NCBI RefSeq assembly: GCF_001887355.1
Contig: NZ_MPIN01000007.1
Span: forward strand, 22,888-86,887
Length of the DNA stretch: 64,000 bases
From: Cystobacter ferrugineus
GTDB taxonomy: Bacteria > Myxococcota > Myxococcia > Myxococcales > Myxococcaceae
Direction of reading: 5' to 3'
Below, one piece after another: positions 1 through 8,378 of this stretch (the stretch's first letter is position 1; each line of letters opens with the position of its first letter). The translations under genes were made by a program, and so were the position numbers. A model generated the notes under the pieces. The model did not search any database. It was not told where the DNA came from and saw nothing but the letters and a program-made list of their open reading frames with translations.

Positions 1-293
1 CCCAAGGCATAGGGCACCCATTGAGCGAAGAGCTCCCAGACATTGATGCCCTGATTGGACAAGAGCCGGTCCACCTGCTTCACGCCATGCTTGCTTTTCG
101 TGCCTCGGGCCCACGCCAGGGCCTTACCAATGAGATGCACTCCCAAACTGGCCGCTCGAATGACACCCAGGACGGCATAGGACAGGGACAGCACGCGTTT
201 GGCGTGTAGGTCTTCTTCGAAAAGCGACTCCAAGAAGGAGCGGACCTGCTGGTCATCTAGACAAGGCTTACGCATGACCGCAGAAGTAAGCAT
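1..293 (-). CDS. IS4-family transposase, N-terminal part (runs off the window)
   Basis: Reading the minus strand from an ATG at 293 gives about 97 uninterrupted codons to the window edge. The product begins MLTSAVMRKPCLDDQQVR and later reads GVHLIGKALAWARGTKSKHG and KQVDRLLSNQGINVWELF, the layout of the N-terminal region of IS4-type DDE transposases. The DDE residues would lie beyond the window, so intactness cannot be judged. A purine-rich AGTAGGA lies about 8 bases before the ATG at 293; an internal ATG at 275 is an alternative. It is divergent from the IS66 remnant next to it. Family assignment is by resemblance only. Confidence 0.6.
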   Translation of the reverse strand, partial: MLTSAVMRKPCLDDQQVRSFLESLFEEDLHAKRVLSLSYAVLGVIRAASLGVHLIGKALAWARGTKSKHGVKQVDRLLSNQGINVWELFAQWVPYAL

Positions 294-356
294 GCGGGTC
301 CTACTTCTCGCACTAATCAGCCAACACACCGCTCTCTTGCTCGCCTGCTAAAATGA

Positions 357-1223
357 GGGGATGGCTCAGCCCTGGCCCGGCTCCTCCAACCCAGCTACGA
401 GGCACTGCCCGCCGTCGTCTTCGCTTCCCCTCTCATCCACGCGGATGAGACGCACTGGTTGCTGCTGGACAAGGGCCCGGGGAAGAAATGGTACGCCTGG
501 ACGGTGGCCAGCCCCCAGGCGGTGTACCACCGGATTCTCCCCAGCCGCTCCGGGGCCACGGCCCGCCAGGTGCTGGGCGACTACCAGGGCGTCGCCATGG
601 TGGATGGCTACGCCGCTTACCAGACGGCGACGAAGTCCAGTGCCGACGCGCCCGCCTCCTGCTCCCTGGTGTTTTGCTGGGCCCACGTGCGCCGCAAATT
701 CGTGGAGGCCGAGAAGGTGGCGCCCGCGTGCGCCGAGGTGCTGAGTCTCATGGGCCAGCTGTATGCCATTGAAGCGGGCCTGCCCGACCCGCATGCGCTG
801 GAGGGCGAGCCCCAGGCCGCGGCACTCGCGCACCGTCTGGCGGTGCGACGGGAGAAGTCCGCCCCGCTGGTGGATGCAATCCGCGAGTGGGCGCAGGCTC
901 AGCGCGCACTGCCGGGCAGCGCCCTGCGCAAGGCGCTCGAGTACATGCTGGAGCTGTGGAGCGGACTGACCGTCTTCCTCTCCAATGCCTGGGTGCCCCT
1001 GGACAACAACCTGGTGGAGCGCCAGCTGCGGGACATGGTGCTGGGCCGCAAGAACCACTATGGCTCCAAGTCGCTGCGCGGCACCGAGGTGGCGGCCCTC
1101 TTCTACTCGCTCATGGAGACGGCGCGCCTGTGCGGTGAAGACCCGGGGCGCTACCTGCTGCGCGCCGCGCTCGCCGCCATCGCCAATCCCGGCACCGTCA
1201 CGCTCCCTTCCAGCATCGACTGA
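357..1223 (+). pseudogene. IS66-family transposase, C-terminal remnant
   Basis: The frame opens after a stop at 354-356 and runs 288 codons to 1223 without a convincing start codon; the earliest possible internal start is a TTG at 459. IS66 hallmarks are clear: HADETHW (the first catalytic Asp), GKKWYAW, DGYAAY, CWAHVRRKF and, near the end, PLDNNLVERQLRDMVLGRKN, followed by GS..LRGTEVAALFYSL. Full IS66 transposases are about 500 residues, so roughly the first 200 are missing, as are the accessory TnpA/TnpB genes. It is therefore an inactive remnant, lying back-to-back with the IS4 fragment and marking an insertion-prone left border of the T6SS island. Confidence 0.85.
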
Positions 1224-1481
1224 ACACGCCGTCTCGTCTTGCTCCAGGCCCGGGCGGGCTCATCCTCGCCCGTCCAGACGGGGCACGGCGAGCTGTTACG
1301 GAACTCGCACCCAATGCCCGTGAGGGAAAGGCAGACGCTTCACCCCCTGGAGGGTATGGTGTCCCGACTGACCCGGGGCCTCCGTCACCCCTTTGGCGAG
1401 CAGCGGATGCACGCGGGTCAAGCTTGGCTCTCTGTTATTGACTCCTGCTATCCTGGGCTCGTGAATCTCCCCAGGGGCGGA

Positions 1482-2531
1482 ATGACAGCGCCAGTCGCGG
1501 ACCTGATTCGTCGTGGCTTCGTCAATCTGACGCCATTCACGGCGGGGCATTTCTTGCTGCTGGATGCACAGGGCACGGAGGTGCTGACGCTCGCCGTCAA
1601 GGCATCCTTCGCCTTGACGCCCCAGTTGCGCCTGACGCCGCTGGAGCCTCAGCTTCCCATTCACATGGAGCCCGTCTTCCACGGGGAGGTGGGCGCTTCC
1701 AGCCTGAAGTATGAGTCGGATGCCTCGCTCCCCAAGCTGACCACGGATGTTGTGCTCCTCGGGCACGCCCATGCGCCAGCGCCCCGGACCACGCAGGTCG
1801 AGGTCTCGCTCCGCGTCGGTACGCTGAGCAAGCAGGTGCTCGTGCTGGGCGACCGAGTCTGGGTCCAGTTCTTGGGCACCGCGACCCCGAGCAGCCCGCT
1901 GCCATTCGAGAGAGTGCCCCTGACGTATGAACGCGCTTATGGTGGATGGGACCGCAGCGACCCGGAGCAACCCGTCGCGGAGCTGCGCAATCCGGTGGGC
2001 ACCGGATTCATCGCCCAACCGTCCCGGACACGCTGCGAGGGCATCCGGCTTCCCAACTTGGAGGACCCCCGTAACCGAATCCAGCACCCCAGAGACCGTC
2101 CTGGCCCCGCAGGGCTGGGCTTCATCGCGCCGCATTGGCAACCACGCCTCCAGCTCGCGGGGACCTACGACCAGGCCTGGAAGCAGCAACGCTTTCCCCT
2201 GGCGCCGCAGGACTTCGATTCACGCCACTACAATGCAGCACCCCCGGGTCTCCAGGCCCCGGCCTTCCTGGAGGGAGGCGAGCCCGTGGAGATTCTCCAT
2301 GCATCAGACCGAGGCCCGCTGCGCTTTCGGCTGCCCACGTACCGCTTCGAGGGCGTGGTCATGCTGCGCTCCCAGCGCCAATCGTTCCCCCTGAACCTCG
2401 ACACGGTCCTCCTCGATACAGACCAGCACCACCTGGTCATGACGTGGCGGGGAGCCATTCCCATCCACCGACGGGTGCATGAGCTAGCGTGGGCCAAGGT
2501 CCAGTTCCCGGTTGGAGGGATCCCGTCATGA
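1482..2531 (+). CDS. DUF2169 family protein (T6SS effector-loading accessory)
   Basis: 349 aa. The N-terminus (VNLTPFTAGHFLLLDAQG, then VKASFAL) and the YERAYGG and NPVGTGF motifs are typical of DUF2169 proteins. In many proteobacteria these are encoded beside PAAR-like DUF4150 tip proteins and are thought to help load effectors on the T6SS spike. I chose the ATG at 1482 because DUF2169 proteins begin almost at the NLTPF motif and CAGGGGCGGA immediately precedes it; the open frame extends upstream to 1239 without similarity. It starts a tightly overlapping operon: its TGA overlaps the next ATG (ATGA). No core T6SS genes are in the window, so the apparatus must be encoded elsewhere. Confidence 0.85.
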   Translation: MTAPVADLIRRGFVNLTPFTAGHFLLLDAQGTEVLTLAVKASFALTPQLRLTPLEPQLPIHMEPVFHGEVGASSLKYESDASLPKLTTDVVLLGHAHAPAPRTTQVEVSLRVGTLSKQVLVLGDRVWVQFLGTATPSSPLPFERVPLTYERAYGGWDRSDPEQPVAELRNPVGTGFIAQPSRTRCEGIRLPNLEDPRNRIQHPRDRPGPAGLGFIAPHWQPRLQLAGTYDQAWKQQRFPLAPQDFDSRHYNAAPPGLQAPAFLEGGEPVEILHASDRGPLRFRLPTYRFEGVVMLRSQRQSFPLNLDTVLLDTDQHHLVMTWRGAIPIHRRVHELAWAKVQFPVGGIPS

Positions 2532-3610
2532 GTCAGCCCCGCAGCGGCTCCATGGCCCTCACGAGCATCGGAATGGTGACCTCGGTGGGCCTGGGGGCGT
2601 ACGCCTCGTGTGCTGCCCTCCGGGCCGGAATCGTCCGTATCCGGGAACTGGATGTGCCACAGGGCACGGAAGGCCTCGCGACGAGCCGCCCCCTGGTGGG
2701 CAGCCCCATCAAGGGACTTACGGAGGGATACTTCGGCCTCGGCCGCTGGGTCCGGCTTGCGGTGGATGGCCTGCGGGACCTCATGGCCAATGCCGGACTG
2801 GACACCGGGCAGTTGGCCCAGGTCGGCCTCTTCATCGGACTGCCGCCGGACACCTCGCAGGAGCGCCAGCAGCAGCTCGCCACGCGCATCACCCAATGGC
2901 TCCAGACCCCTGGCCTGATCTCGCGTATCCGCTTCTACCCGCAGGGGCATGCCTCGGCTGTCCAGGCGCTGGGGGACGCGCTCGCGCAGCTACGGCAGGG
3001 GCGGCTGGCCATGGCGGTGGTGGGAGGACTCGACTCGCTGGTGGATCCAGAGCCCCTGACGCGGCTGAGGAACGAGGGGCGGCTGAAGACAGACGACCAT
3101 CCGGTGGGTTTCGTACCCGGTGAAGCCTCGGCATTCTTTCTGTTGGAGACTCCGCTGATGGCCCGGCGCAGGAAGGCCACGGTGATGGCCTGGCTGGAGT
3201 CCTCCCACGTGTCGCGTGAGCCCGTCACCGCGGCCTCGGGGAAGCCCTGCAATGGACAGGGCCTTGGACAAGCCATCACCAGCACGTTCGAGGCATTGGA
3301 GGACCGCGGCGCCAGCACGGGGCTGGTCATCAACGACCTGAACGGCGAGCTCTACCGCGCGGAGGAGTTCTCCAAGGCCGTGCCGCGAGTGCTACACCTC
3401 CTGCGTGCCCCGTGGCGGCTGTGGCACCCAGCGGACTGCATCGGTGACACCGGGGCCGCCTCGGGTGCGCTCTCCGTCTGTATGGGCGCGCGTGCCCTCG
3501 CCAGGGGGTACGCCGCCACGGAGCAGATTCTGACATGTGCTTCCTCGGAGGAAGGGCTCCGGGGCGCAGTCTGCCTGCGCGGTGCCAGCAAGGAGGATGA
3601 ACACGCATGA
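2528..3610 (+). CDS. Degenerate beta-ketoacyl-synthase/thiolase-fold protein of a T6SS cargo operon
   Basis: 360 aa, translationally coupled to the DUF2169 gene before it and to the PAAR-like gene after it (ATGA overlaps at both ends). The chain follows the ketosynthase pattern: an N-terminal TSIGMVTSVG, a central GHASAVQALGDAL and VVGGLDSL, then PGEASAFFLLE, and a C-terminal GDTGAASGAL. At the nucleophile position, where active enzymes have a Cys in TACASG, this protein reads PQGHASA; the GHTxGAAG His is replaced by Asp in GDTGAASG. It is therefore probably not a condensing enzyme. Proteins of this kind recur between DUF2169 and DUF4150 genes, so a structural or chaperone role in effector delivery is inferred from context. 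Confidence 0.75.
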   Translation: MSQPRSGSMALTSIGMVTSVGLGAYASCAALRAGIVRIRELDVPQGTEGLATSRPLVGSPIKGLTEGYFGLGRWVRLAVDGLRDLMANAGLDTGQLAQVGLFIGLPPDTSQERQQQLATRITQWLQTPGLISRIRFYPQGHASAVQALGDALAQLRQGRLAMAVVGGLDSLVDPEPLTRLRNEGRLKTDDHPVGFVPGEASAFFLLETPLMARRRKATVMAWLESSHVSREPVTAASGKPCNGQGLGQAITSTFEALEDRGASTGLVINDLNGELYRAEEFSKAVPRVLHLLRAPWRLWHPADCIGDTGAASGALSVCMGARALARGYAATEQILTCASSEEGLRGAVCLRGASKEDEHA

Positions 3611-4086
3611 GCACAAAGGTGGGAGTCAACAAGCTGACCGTCGTCCACAAGGACTCGTCGGGTGTCACCATCGCGTTCCCCGACGTGTGCCTGACGCCGG
3701 GCCCGCCCTCACCGATTCCAGTGCCCTATCCGAACGTCGCGAAGTCCGGTGACACGGACAAGGGAACCAGGAGCGTGACGTGTGATGGCAACCCGGTCGC
3801 GGTCAAGGACTCGGTCTTCAAGACCAGTACGGGTGACGAGGCGGGGACCAACAAGGGCGTCGCCTCGGGAAAAATCCAGGGCAAGGCCGAGTTCGTCAAC
3901 TACTCGTTCGACGTCAAGTTCGAGGGCAGGAACGTGGCGCGGGCGCTCGACATGATGCTGCACAACGACAAGAACACGCCACCCGCCCCGTTGCTCCAGC
4001 CTCCGCTCGTCGCACCGGGGCAGTCGCCGATGGACCCGGACCCTGAAATCCCCAAGATCACGGTGGAGTGGCAGCATGGCGATTAA
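3607..4086 (+). CDS. PAAR-like protein, DUF4150 (T6SS spike tip)
   Basis: 159 aa. The sequence has the PAAR-like DUF4150 layout: MSTKVGVNKLTVVHKDSSG, FPDVCLTPGPPSPIPVPYPN, SGDTDKGTRSVTCDGNPV and SVFKTSTGDEAG. DUF4150 proteins sharpen the VgrG spike and carry toxins, either fused or as partners. No toxin domain is fused here: the protein ends soon after the DUF4150 core with a Pro-rich tail. The toxin is instead the next gene, whose start overlaps this one by 11 bases. The overlap and conserved order make delivery of the downstream nuclease its likely job. Confidence 0.85.
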   Translation: MSTKVGVNKLTVVHKDSSGVTIAFPDVCLTPGPPSPIPVPYPNVAKSGDTDKGTRSVTCDGNPVAVKDSVFKTSTGDEAGTNKGVASGKIQGKAEFVNYSFDVKFEGRNVARALDMMLHNDKNTPPAPLLQPPLVAPGQSPMDPDPEIPKITVEWQHGD

Positions 4087-5002
4087 TCCCGAGACTCAGA
4101 ATCCGACGGAGGCCAACATCAGGTTCGAGGAGTGGAAAAGCACCGAGAACAAGCAGCACCTGGTCAGCCGCAAGCGTCTCACCAAGGAGTGGGAGAAACG
4201 AGCGAAGGACAACCGGCTGGATACCTACTGGACACGATTCCCACTCCGGGGGAAAAAGGGCGGGGAACCTCCCTTCCAGTTAGGAAAGGTGGCCGTCCCT
4301 AGCGGCAACGGCATGGTGTCAGTGCCGTGGACCGTGTGGGAGAAATCTGACCGACTTCACGACAAGGAGGTCGAGTTCTACTCGGTGATTCGTGCTGAGA
4401 AGCACTTCATCGATGCTGGCTACAAGAAGCTCAGTTCGAAATATTCCTTCGTGCGCTTCGGCCAAGTCATCGAGGACTGCGGCGTCGACGGCTTCTTCTT
4501 CCACCCCTCGAAGAAACACTACGTCTACTGCGAGTCCAAGTTCACACGGGACGAGACACTCTTCGCTAGCTGGAAGGCTGACAAGAAAAAGGTCTGGGCA
4601 CGGCTGTCCAACTACGGGGGGAAGAGGCAGATGGGATGGGACTGGATTCATGAACGTGCGCAGAGGGCCTTTAAGCGCCCCAGCGGAATCACCGAGGAAA
4701 TGTCGGACGCGGAGGTGGATAAGATCTTCGAAGAGGCGGCAGAAATGAAGGCGGCTGCTGCCAAAAAGCTGGGTACTCGCTGGGTCAATGTCTATGGCGC
4801 GGACCACGTTCCGGTCTGTCCGGGTGTGTATAGTTTTACCTCGGGTGAAGCAGGGGTCGGCTCCAGTAATGAACTGGTCGTCGACTGGCCATTCACGCCC
4901 GACAAGACAGAGTTCATCGAATTGAATGAGGAGTTCGATGCCTGGGCCGCCCAACGTACCGGCAACGGTACGGCGGCACCTGCGCAGGGGAGTGGCGGAT
5001 GA
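4076..5002 (+). CDS. Putative PD-(D/E)XK nuclease toxin, T6SS effector
   Basis: 308 aa with no signal peptide. Residues 98-108 hold several Glu; D138 sits in CGVDGFFF and E153-S-K155 in YCESKF. Together these make the E...D-x(14)-ExK pattern of the restriction-endonuclease fold. Downstream, KRQMGWDWIHERA resembles the QMS-x2-WI motif of polymorphic-toxin nucleases. The N-terminal 90 residues are basic and may dock on the PAAR-like partner. The gene has visibly lower GC and more AAG/AAA codons than its neighbours, a sign of horizontal acquisition. It overlaps the PAAR-like gene by 11 bases and the immunity gene by 4 (ATGA). I do not recognise the exact toxin family; the nuclease call rests on motifs plus the chaperone-tip-toxin-immunity gene order. 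Confidence 0.65.
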   Translation: MAINPETQNPTEANIRFEEWKSTENKQHLVSRKRLTKEWEKRAKDNRLDTYWTRFPLRGKKGGEPPFQLGKVAVPSGNGMVSVPWTVWEKSDRLHDKEVEFYSVIRAEKHFIDAGYKKLSSKYSFVRFGQVIEDCGVDGFFFHPSKKHYVYCESKFTRDETLFASWKADKKKVWARLSNYGGKRQMGWDWIHERAQRAFKRPSGITEEMSDAEVDKIFEEAAEMKAAAAKKLGTRWVNVYGADHVPVCPGVYSFTSGEAGVGSSNELVVDWPFTPDKTEFIELNEEFDAWAAQRTGNGTAAPAQGSGG

Positions 5003-5778
5003 ACAAGGCTCGGCAACTCAAGATATCTCTGCGCGGTCTCGAAGTGCTCATCAAGCGCTACATGAACCAGGAAGTCACCCGTCCCTATGAAGCCTGTCGT
5101 GGCTTCGGCAACCTCGTGGACGACCTCGTGGACGCGTTCCACAACCGTGCGCTGCTTCGCTTCCTGCTGAATGCGGATGTGGACGGTTTCTTCGAGGACC
5201 TGAACCGCTCCGCGCTGACGTACCTCACCCTGCTCAAGGGGTATCACCAGCATTGCGACGTGGAGAAGACGAGGGCCAACGCCTATACGGCATTGCCCCT
5301 GGCGTGTGTCCTGGCAGCAGACAACATTCCCCTGGCCCGGGAAATCGACTCACTCATGCCCCGGGAGCTGGAGGTTCCCGAGCGGAGGAACATGTTCGTA
5401 TACACCCGGGTGCTGCGCGCCCTGGCCACAGGTGACGAGCAGACTCTTGCGATGGTCTTCCAGGAAGCGCCTGCGGCCTGTACCGGGTGGTTTCGGCTCG
5501 AGGAGAAGGTCGCGGTGCTCGACGGATTGGTACGCCGGGACGAAGCTGCCTTCAACCAGTCGTTGCTCGCGTACCTCAACTCTTTCGAGGAGCTGGATGA
5601 GGACGAGCGGGAAGAGCTGTCGCCAGGGGCGGATGACCTGGACGTGGAGGCCCTGGCCTTCGTGCAGCTCGCCCGGAAGCGGGGGCTCGCATTGACGACG
5701 GGCCACCGGATGCTTCCCCCCGAACTCATCGAGCCCCGCTCACGCATACCCCGCGACGGTTATCCCGCCTGGCCCTGA
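4999..5778 (+). CDS. Helical immunity protein (Imm49-like) for the adjacent nuclease
   Basis: 259 aa, predicted almost entirely alpha-helical and acidic, with no signal peptide, which fits neutralising a cytoplasmic nuclease. Its ATG overlaps the toxin stop (ATGA), the usual toxin-immunity coupling. Length, the leading ARQLKISLRGLE helix, the central alanine-rich ALPLACVLAADN segment and the Pro-rich C-terminal tail resemble Imm49-type immunity proteins found beside DUF4150 proteins; this family label is tentative. The last 19 bases overlap the convergent TIGR02270 gene. Direct evidence of inhibition is not available from sequence. Confidence 0.6.
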   Translation: MNKARQLKISLRGLEVLIKRYMNQEVTRPYEACRGFGNLVDDLVDAFHNRALLRFLLNADVDGFFEDLNRSALTYLTLLKGYHQHCDVEKTRANAYTALPLACVLAADNIPLAREIDSLMPRELEVPERRNMFVYTRVLRALATGDEQTLAMVFQEAPAACTGWFRLEEKVAVLDGLVRRDEAAFNQSLLAYLNSFEELDEDEREELSPGADDLDVEALAFVQLARKRGLALTTGHRMLPPELIEPRSRIPRDGYPAWP

Positions 5779-7058
5779 AGCCACGGGGAAGTCCGCCAGC
5801 GGACCCGGCCCGCCCGCGCCTGCGCCAGGGCGGTGCGTTGCCGGTGCGTGAAGGCGCGTGTCTGGACGAGACATGCGCCCTGGCTGCGCCAGGCCAACTC
5901 CAGCGCCAGCACGTGCCTGCGCCGCATGGGTCCATGCTCCAACTCGTCCAGCAGGACGTCCGGGCTGAACTCGCGGCCCCTCAGGTAGCGCTGCCCTTTG
6001 GAGAAGCGCTGGCGGGCCTCCCTCCACCACGCCGACACCGGCGGCAGGGAGGGCAGGGGCAGGGCGTCCTCGGGCCCCGGTTCCAAGTCCCGGGCGAGGT
6101 CCTCTTCCAGCGGGGGGAGTGGCGCTTCCTCCTCCCGTGTCAGGACGTAGGGGGACGCCCATTCGAACCCGGTGATGGCACTGAAGGCCTCTGCGGCAAG
6201 CGGCGCCGCGCGACGCTCGCTCATGAACTCCAGGCAGGCTTCGGCGGCTTCGCGACGGCCGCTGAAGCCGAGCGCCCAGAGTGCATCCGCGCGCGCGTCC
6301 TTACGCCCGAGACATGCGAGGAGGAGCTCGAGGTCGCGGCGCTCGCCGCTGAGCGCGAGCATCACCATGGAGAGCCGGGCGGCGTCCGGTTGCCCGGCGA
6401 CTCGAGAGCGGCAGGTTTCCCATGCGACTCGCGTACCGGACACCAGTCCGGCTTCCAACGCGGCGTCGGAGACATCCAGGCGGGAGTCCGCCAGCAGGCG
6501 TGACAGCCTGAGCGCGTCCACCTCGGGTGGTAGAGGCCAGGAGCCCCGGAGCGCGGCTGCCACGACGCGGCCGTCCGGATGGGAGAGCCACTCCAGCGGT
6601 GGACGGGGCACTTCCCGCCGGAAGGCGAGCACGTCGAGGGCGAGTGCCACGAAGGTGGCCTCTTCCCTCGCCAGCCAGGGCTGGAGCACCGTGCCGGTAA
6701 GGGCTCTCCACCCGCTCAGCTCCAATGACCTCCGGACCGATGCGTGCAGTTCTCCAGGAAACGACTCCAGCAGCGCTTCGAGCGCGGCGGACTTCATTCC
6801 GTTCGGATCGGCAAGCAGGGCCCAGAGGGCCGCACTCAGGCGCGTGGGTTCCTCCGATTCCAGCGCGGGCTGTAGGAGGAACTCGGCCACGGGAACCCCG
6901 CCCACCACCAGGGCATCCAGGTGCTCGAGTAGACGTTCCTCCAGGATCTCCGTGTCCCTCAGGGTGGCGTTTGGTGCGATGAGGGCGCGCTCCCACTGCG
7001 CCCACAGGAAGGCCCCCTCGTCCAGGTGCTCTTCGTAGACATCCCTCATCATGTGCAT
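5760..7058 (-). CDS. TIGR02270-type HEAT-repeat protein, T6SS-associated
   Basis: 432 aa. Leu/Ala/Glu-rich helical pairs (for example RLSAALWALLADPN, ARADALWALGFSGRREAAEACLE) give a HEAT-like solenoid through about residue 300, followed by an acidic Pro-rich linker and a Trp-containing C-terminal helical piece (SAWWREARQRF). This matches the TIGR02270 group, which recurs with T6SS cargo genes in myxobacteria and other proteobacteria; its role is unknown. I chose ATG 7058 because it lies 2 bases after the upstream DUF6484 stop, implying coupled translation. The open frame extends upstream to 7181 but would run inside that gene. It converges with the immunity gene, overlapping its 3' end by 19 bases. 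Confidence 0.75.
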   Translation of the reverse strand: MHMMRDVYEEHLDEGAFLWAQWERALIAPNATLRDTEILEERLLEHLDALVVGGVPVAEFLLQPALESEEPTRLSAALWALLADPNGMKSAALEALLESFPGELHASVRRSLELSGWRALTGTVLQPWLAREEATFVALALDVLAFRREVPRPPLEWLSHPDGRVVAAALRGSWPLPPEVDALRLSRLLADSRLDVSDAALEAGLVSGTRVAWETCRSRVAGQPDAARLSMVMLALSGERRDLELLLACLGRKDARADALWALGFSGRREAAEACLEFMSERRAAPLAAEAFSAITGFEWASPYVLTREEEAPLPPLEEDLARDLEPGPEDALPLPSLPPVSAWWREARQRFSKGQRYLRGREFSPDVLLDELEHGPMRRRHVLALELAWRSQGACLVQTRAFTHRQRTALAQARAGRVRWRTSPWLQGQAG

Positions 7059-7060
7059 GG

Positions 7061-7588
7061 TCAGTTGACCTGAACCGAGCCACCCTTGATGCGATGGGTG
7101 CCCGAAGCGTGACTCTCGATGAGGGTGCCCCGGATGAGAACCCGGCCGTTGCGCCTCAGGGTGATGCTCGCCTGACCACATTGAAGGACAATCTCATCCT
7201 CCCCCTCGATGACGACTCGCTGGCCGTCGACATGCGCCTCGACGGGCTGCTCCGCCTGTCGTGCCGCTGCCTCCAGGACCTCATCGATGAGAGGCGTCGG
7301 GCTGGACGTCTGCTCCAGGCCCACCACCAGAGGAAGCCCCGGCTCTCCGTTCTCGAAGAGCAGCACCACGGGTTGTCGAGTCGCAATCGCCTCCCGCAGC
7401 GCGTCAGGCCCCAGGGAGATGGTCCTGCGGGCGATCCGCGGTCCCGCGCGGTTGCCCGGGAAGTCGACGAGGAGTTGTCCCTGTTTATTCGTCCCCACGA
7501 GCCACCCCAACCTGCTGCCCCAGATGGGGGTCTGTTCCTCAGGTGCTGGGGCTTCTTCAAGGGGGGCGGGAAGGGACGGAGATTTCAT
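7061..7588 (-). CDS. DUF6484 domain protein, T6SS-associated
   Basis: 175 aa. An N-terminal Pro-rich stretch is followed by SRLGWLVGTNKQGQLLVDFP, RTISLGPDALREAI, VVLLFENGEPGLPLVVGLEQ and a C-terminal beta-rich tail (LQCGQASITLRRNGRVLIRG, HASGTHRIKGGSVQVN) that looks like a spike-type repeat. This is the DUF6484 pattern, commonly encoded beside VgrG/PAAR genes. The start at 7588 is preceded by CCCGAGGTG; an upstream in-frame start at 7711 would add a residue run without similarity. It is the first gene of a two-gene unit with the HEAT protein. Confidence 0.75.
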   Translation of the reverse strand: MKSPSLPAPLEEAPAPEEQTPIWGSRLGWLVGTNKQGQLLVDFPGNRAGPRIARRTISLGPDALREAIATRQPVVLLFENGEPGLPLVVGLEQTSSPTPLIDEVLEAAARQAEQPVEAHVDGQRVVIEGEDEIVLQCGQASITLRRNGRVLIRGTLIESHASGTHRIKGGSVQVN

Positions 7589-7733
7589 GGGCGCACCTCG
7601 GGAGATTGCCTGACAGGCCATGTCCAGACAGCACGGCGGAGATCCTATCACGATTCGCGGGACTGTCTTCCTGCCCCTCCCAGCCTGGCAAGCATGTAGA
7701 GCATTCGCCAACCCGACGCCTTCGGTGCCTCGC

Positions 7734-7808
7734 TCATTCGTACCGCAGCGACTCGATGGGGGCGAGGCTCGCCGCGCGCCGGGCGGGCCAGATGCCGAAG
7801 AACACGCC
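7734..7808 (-). pseudogene. MacB-type ABC permease, last 24 codons only
   Basis: On the minus strand, GVFFGIWPARRAASLAPIES followed by LRYE and a TGA (7734-7736) is the standard C-terminus of MacB/FtsX-family permeases (FGxxPARRAAxLxPIEALRYE). Nothing upstream in this frame continues the protein, so only the tail survives. It is the first of several truncated genes between 7700 and 8600. Confidence 0.7.
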
Positions 7809-8102
7809 TCGTTAGGGCACTCGCTACCGTTTGCCTCCCACGGTCTTCCGTGGAGCCCCTGGTTGCTTGTGGGGTTCGGGGCCTACGAGAGCAGGAGGCG
7901 CAGGAGGGTCGCGGCTCGCACCGGGTTGCCTCCTTCCAGGGCCTCCAGGGCCGCCGCGACGTGCCTTGCTACATTGCTACAGCAGACCCGCGCTGGAGCG
8001 TCCTCAACACAGCCCGGCCTGGGGCTGGGCACGGCGTAAGCGGCTGGAACTCCTATGAAAACCGCTCTCGACCGTGCTGGAGCGCTCTGGCCGGACGCCT
8101 CC

Positions 8103-8131
8103 GGACGCGGCTTCGATTCCCGCCGCCTCCA
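8103..8131 (+). other. tmRNA (ssrA) 3'-end-like sequence, probable integration scar
   Basis: The 29 bases have the form of a tmRNA 3' end: a T-arm (GCGGC, loop TTCGATT, CCCGC) followed by an acceptor-strand CGCCTCC and A. The encoded CCA is absent (ACATC follows), and one T-stem pair is mismatched. I see no matching 5' half (GGGGGCGG start or ANDYALAA-type tag reading frame) nearby, so this is not a working ssrA gene. Many integrases use exactly this part of ssrA as attB. The surrounding gene wreckage fits an old att junction. Confidence 0.55.
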
Positions 8132-8159
8132 CATCAGAGGCATGCGAGCGGAGAGCTTG

Positions 8160-8378
8160 TCACGAGTCCTTTCGCCGAGGCGCGTGTGCCCCGCCGTCCA
8201 GCACCTCGGAGAGGGTCGTGGCCTGGAGGGCCCGGTCGAACCAGCGGTCGAGCGTGTCCACGTGCAGTTCCGGGTCCACCACGCTGCCGGGCTCCAGGCG
8301 CAGAGTCGACCAGTCCACCGCGGAGACGACGTGGGCGGGGAGGACGGCACGTAGCTCGGCCTCGGCCCGCTCGGGATG
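8160..8378 (-). pseudogene. Rpn-family (PD-(D/E)XK) recombination-promoting nuclease, internally deleted remnant
   Basis: Reading leftwards from 8378: HPERAEAELRAVLPAHVV, SAVDWSTLRLEPGSVVDPEL, then DTLDRWFDRALQATTLSEV and a stop at 8160-8162. The first two match the N-terminal region of Rpn/DUF4351 proteins (PEHAxxELRxxLP, VDWSTLxLxPGSFVD). The third resembles their C-terminal helix (W..R.L.A.TLE.V). The catalytic middle of about 200 residues is missing and no start remains. The gene is cut at 8378 where a kelch fragment begins on the other strand. Confidence 0.6.

Noticed and set aside
7883-7980. A minus-strand frame ending HVAAALEALEGGNPVRAATLLRLLLS that might be an integrase tail near the tmRNA scar
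   Set aside because: No integrase catalytic motifs (R...HxxR...Y) are visible in the frame and it has no clear start, so it was not called as a gene.
8055-8131. A complete tRNA or tmRNA gene around the T-arm sequence
   Set aside because: No acceptor 5' strand, D-arm or anticodon arm, and no CCA; only the 3' end is present.
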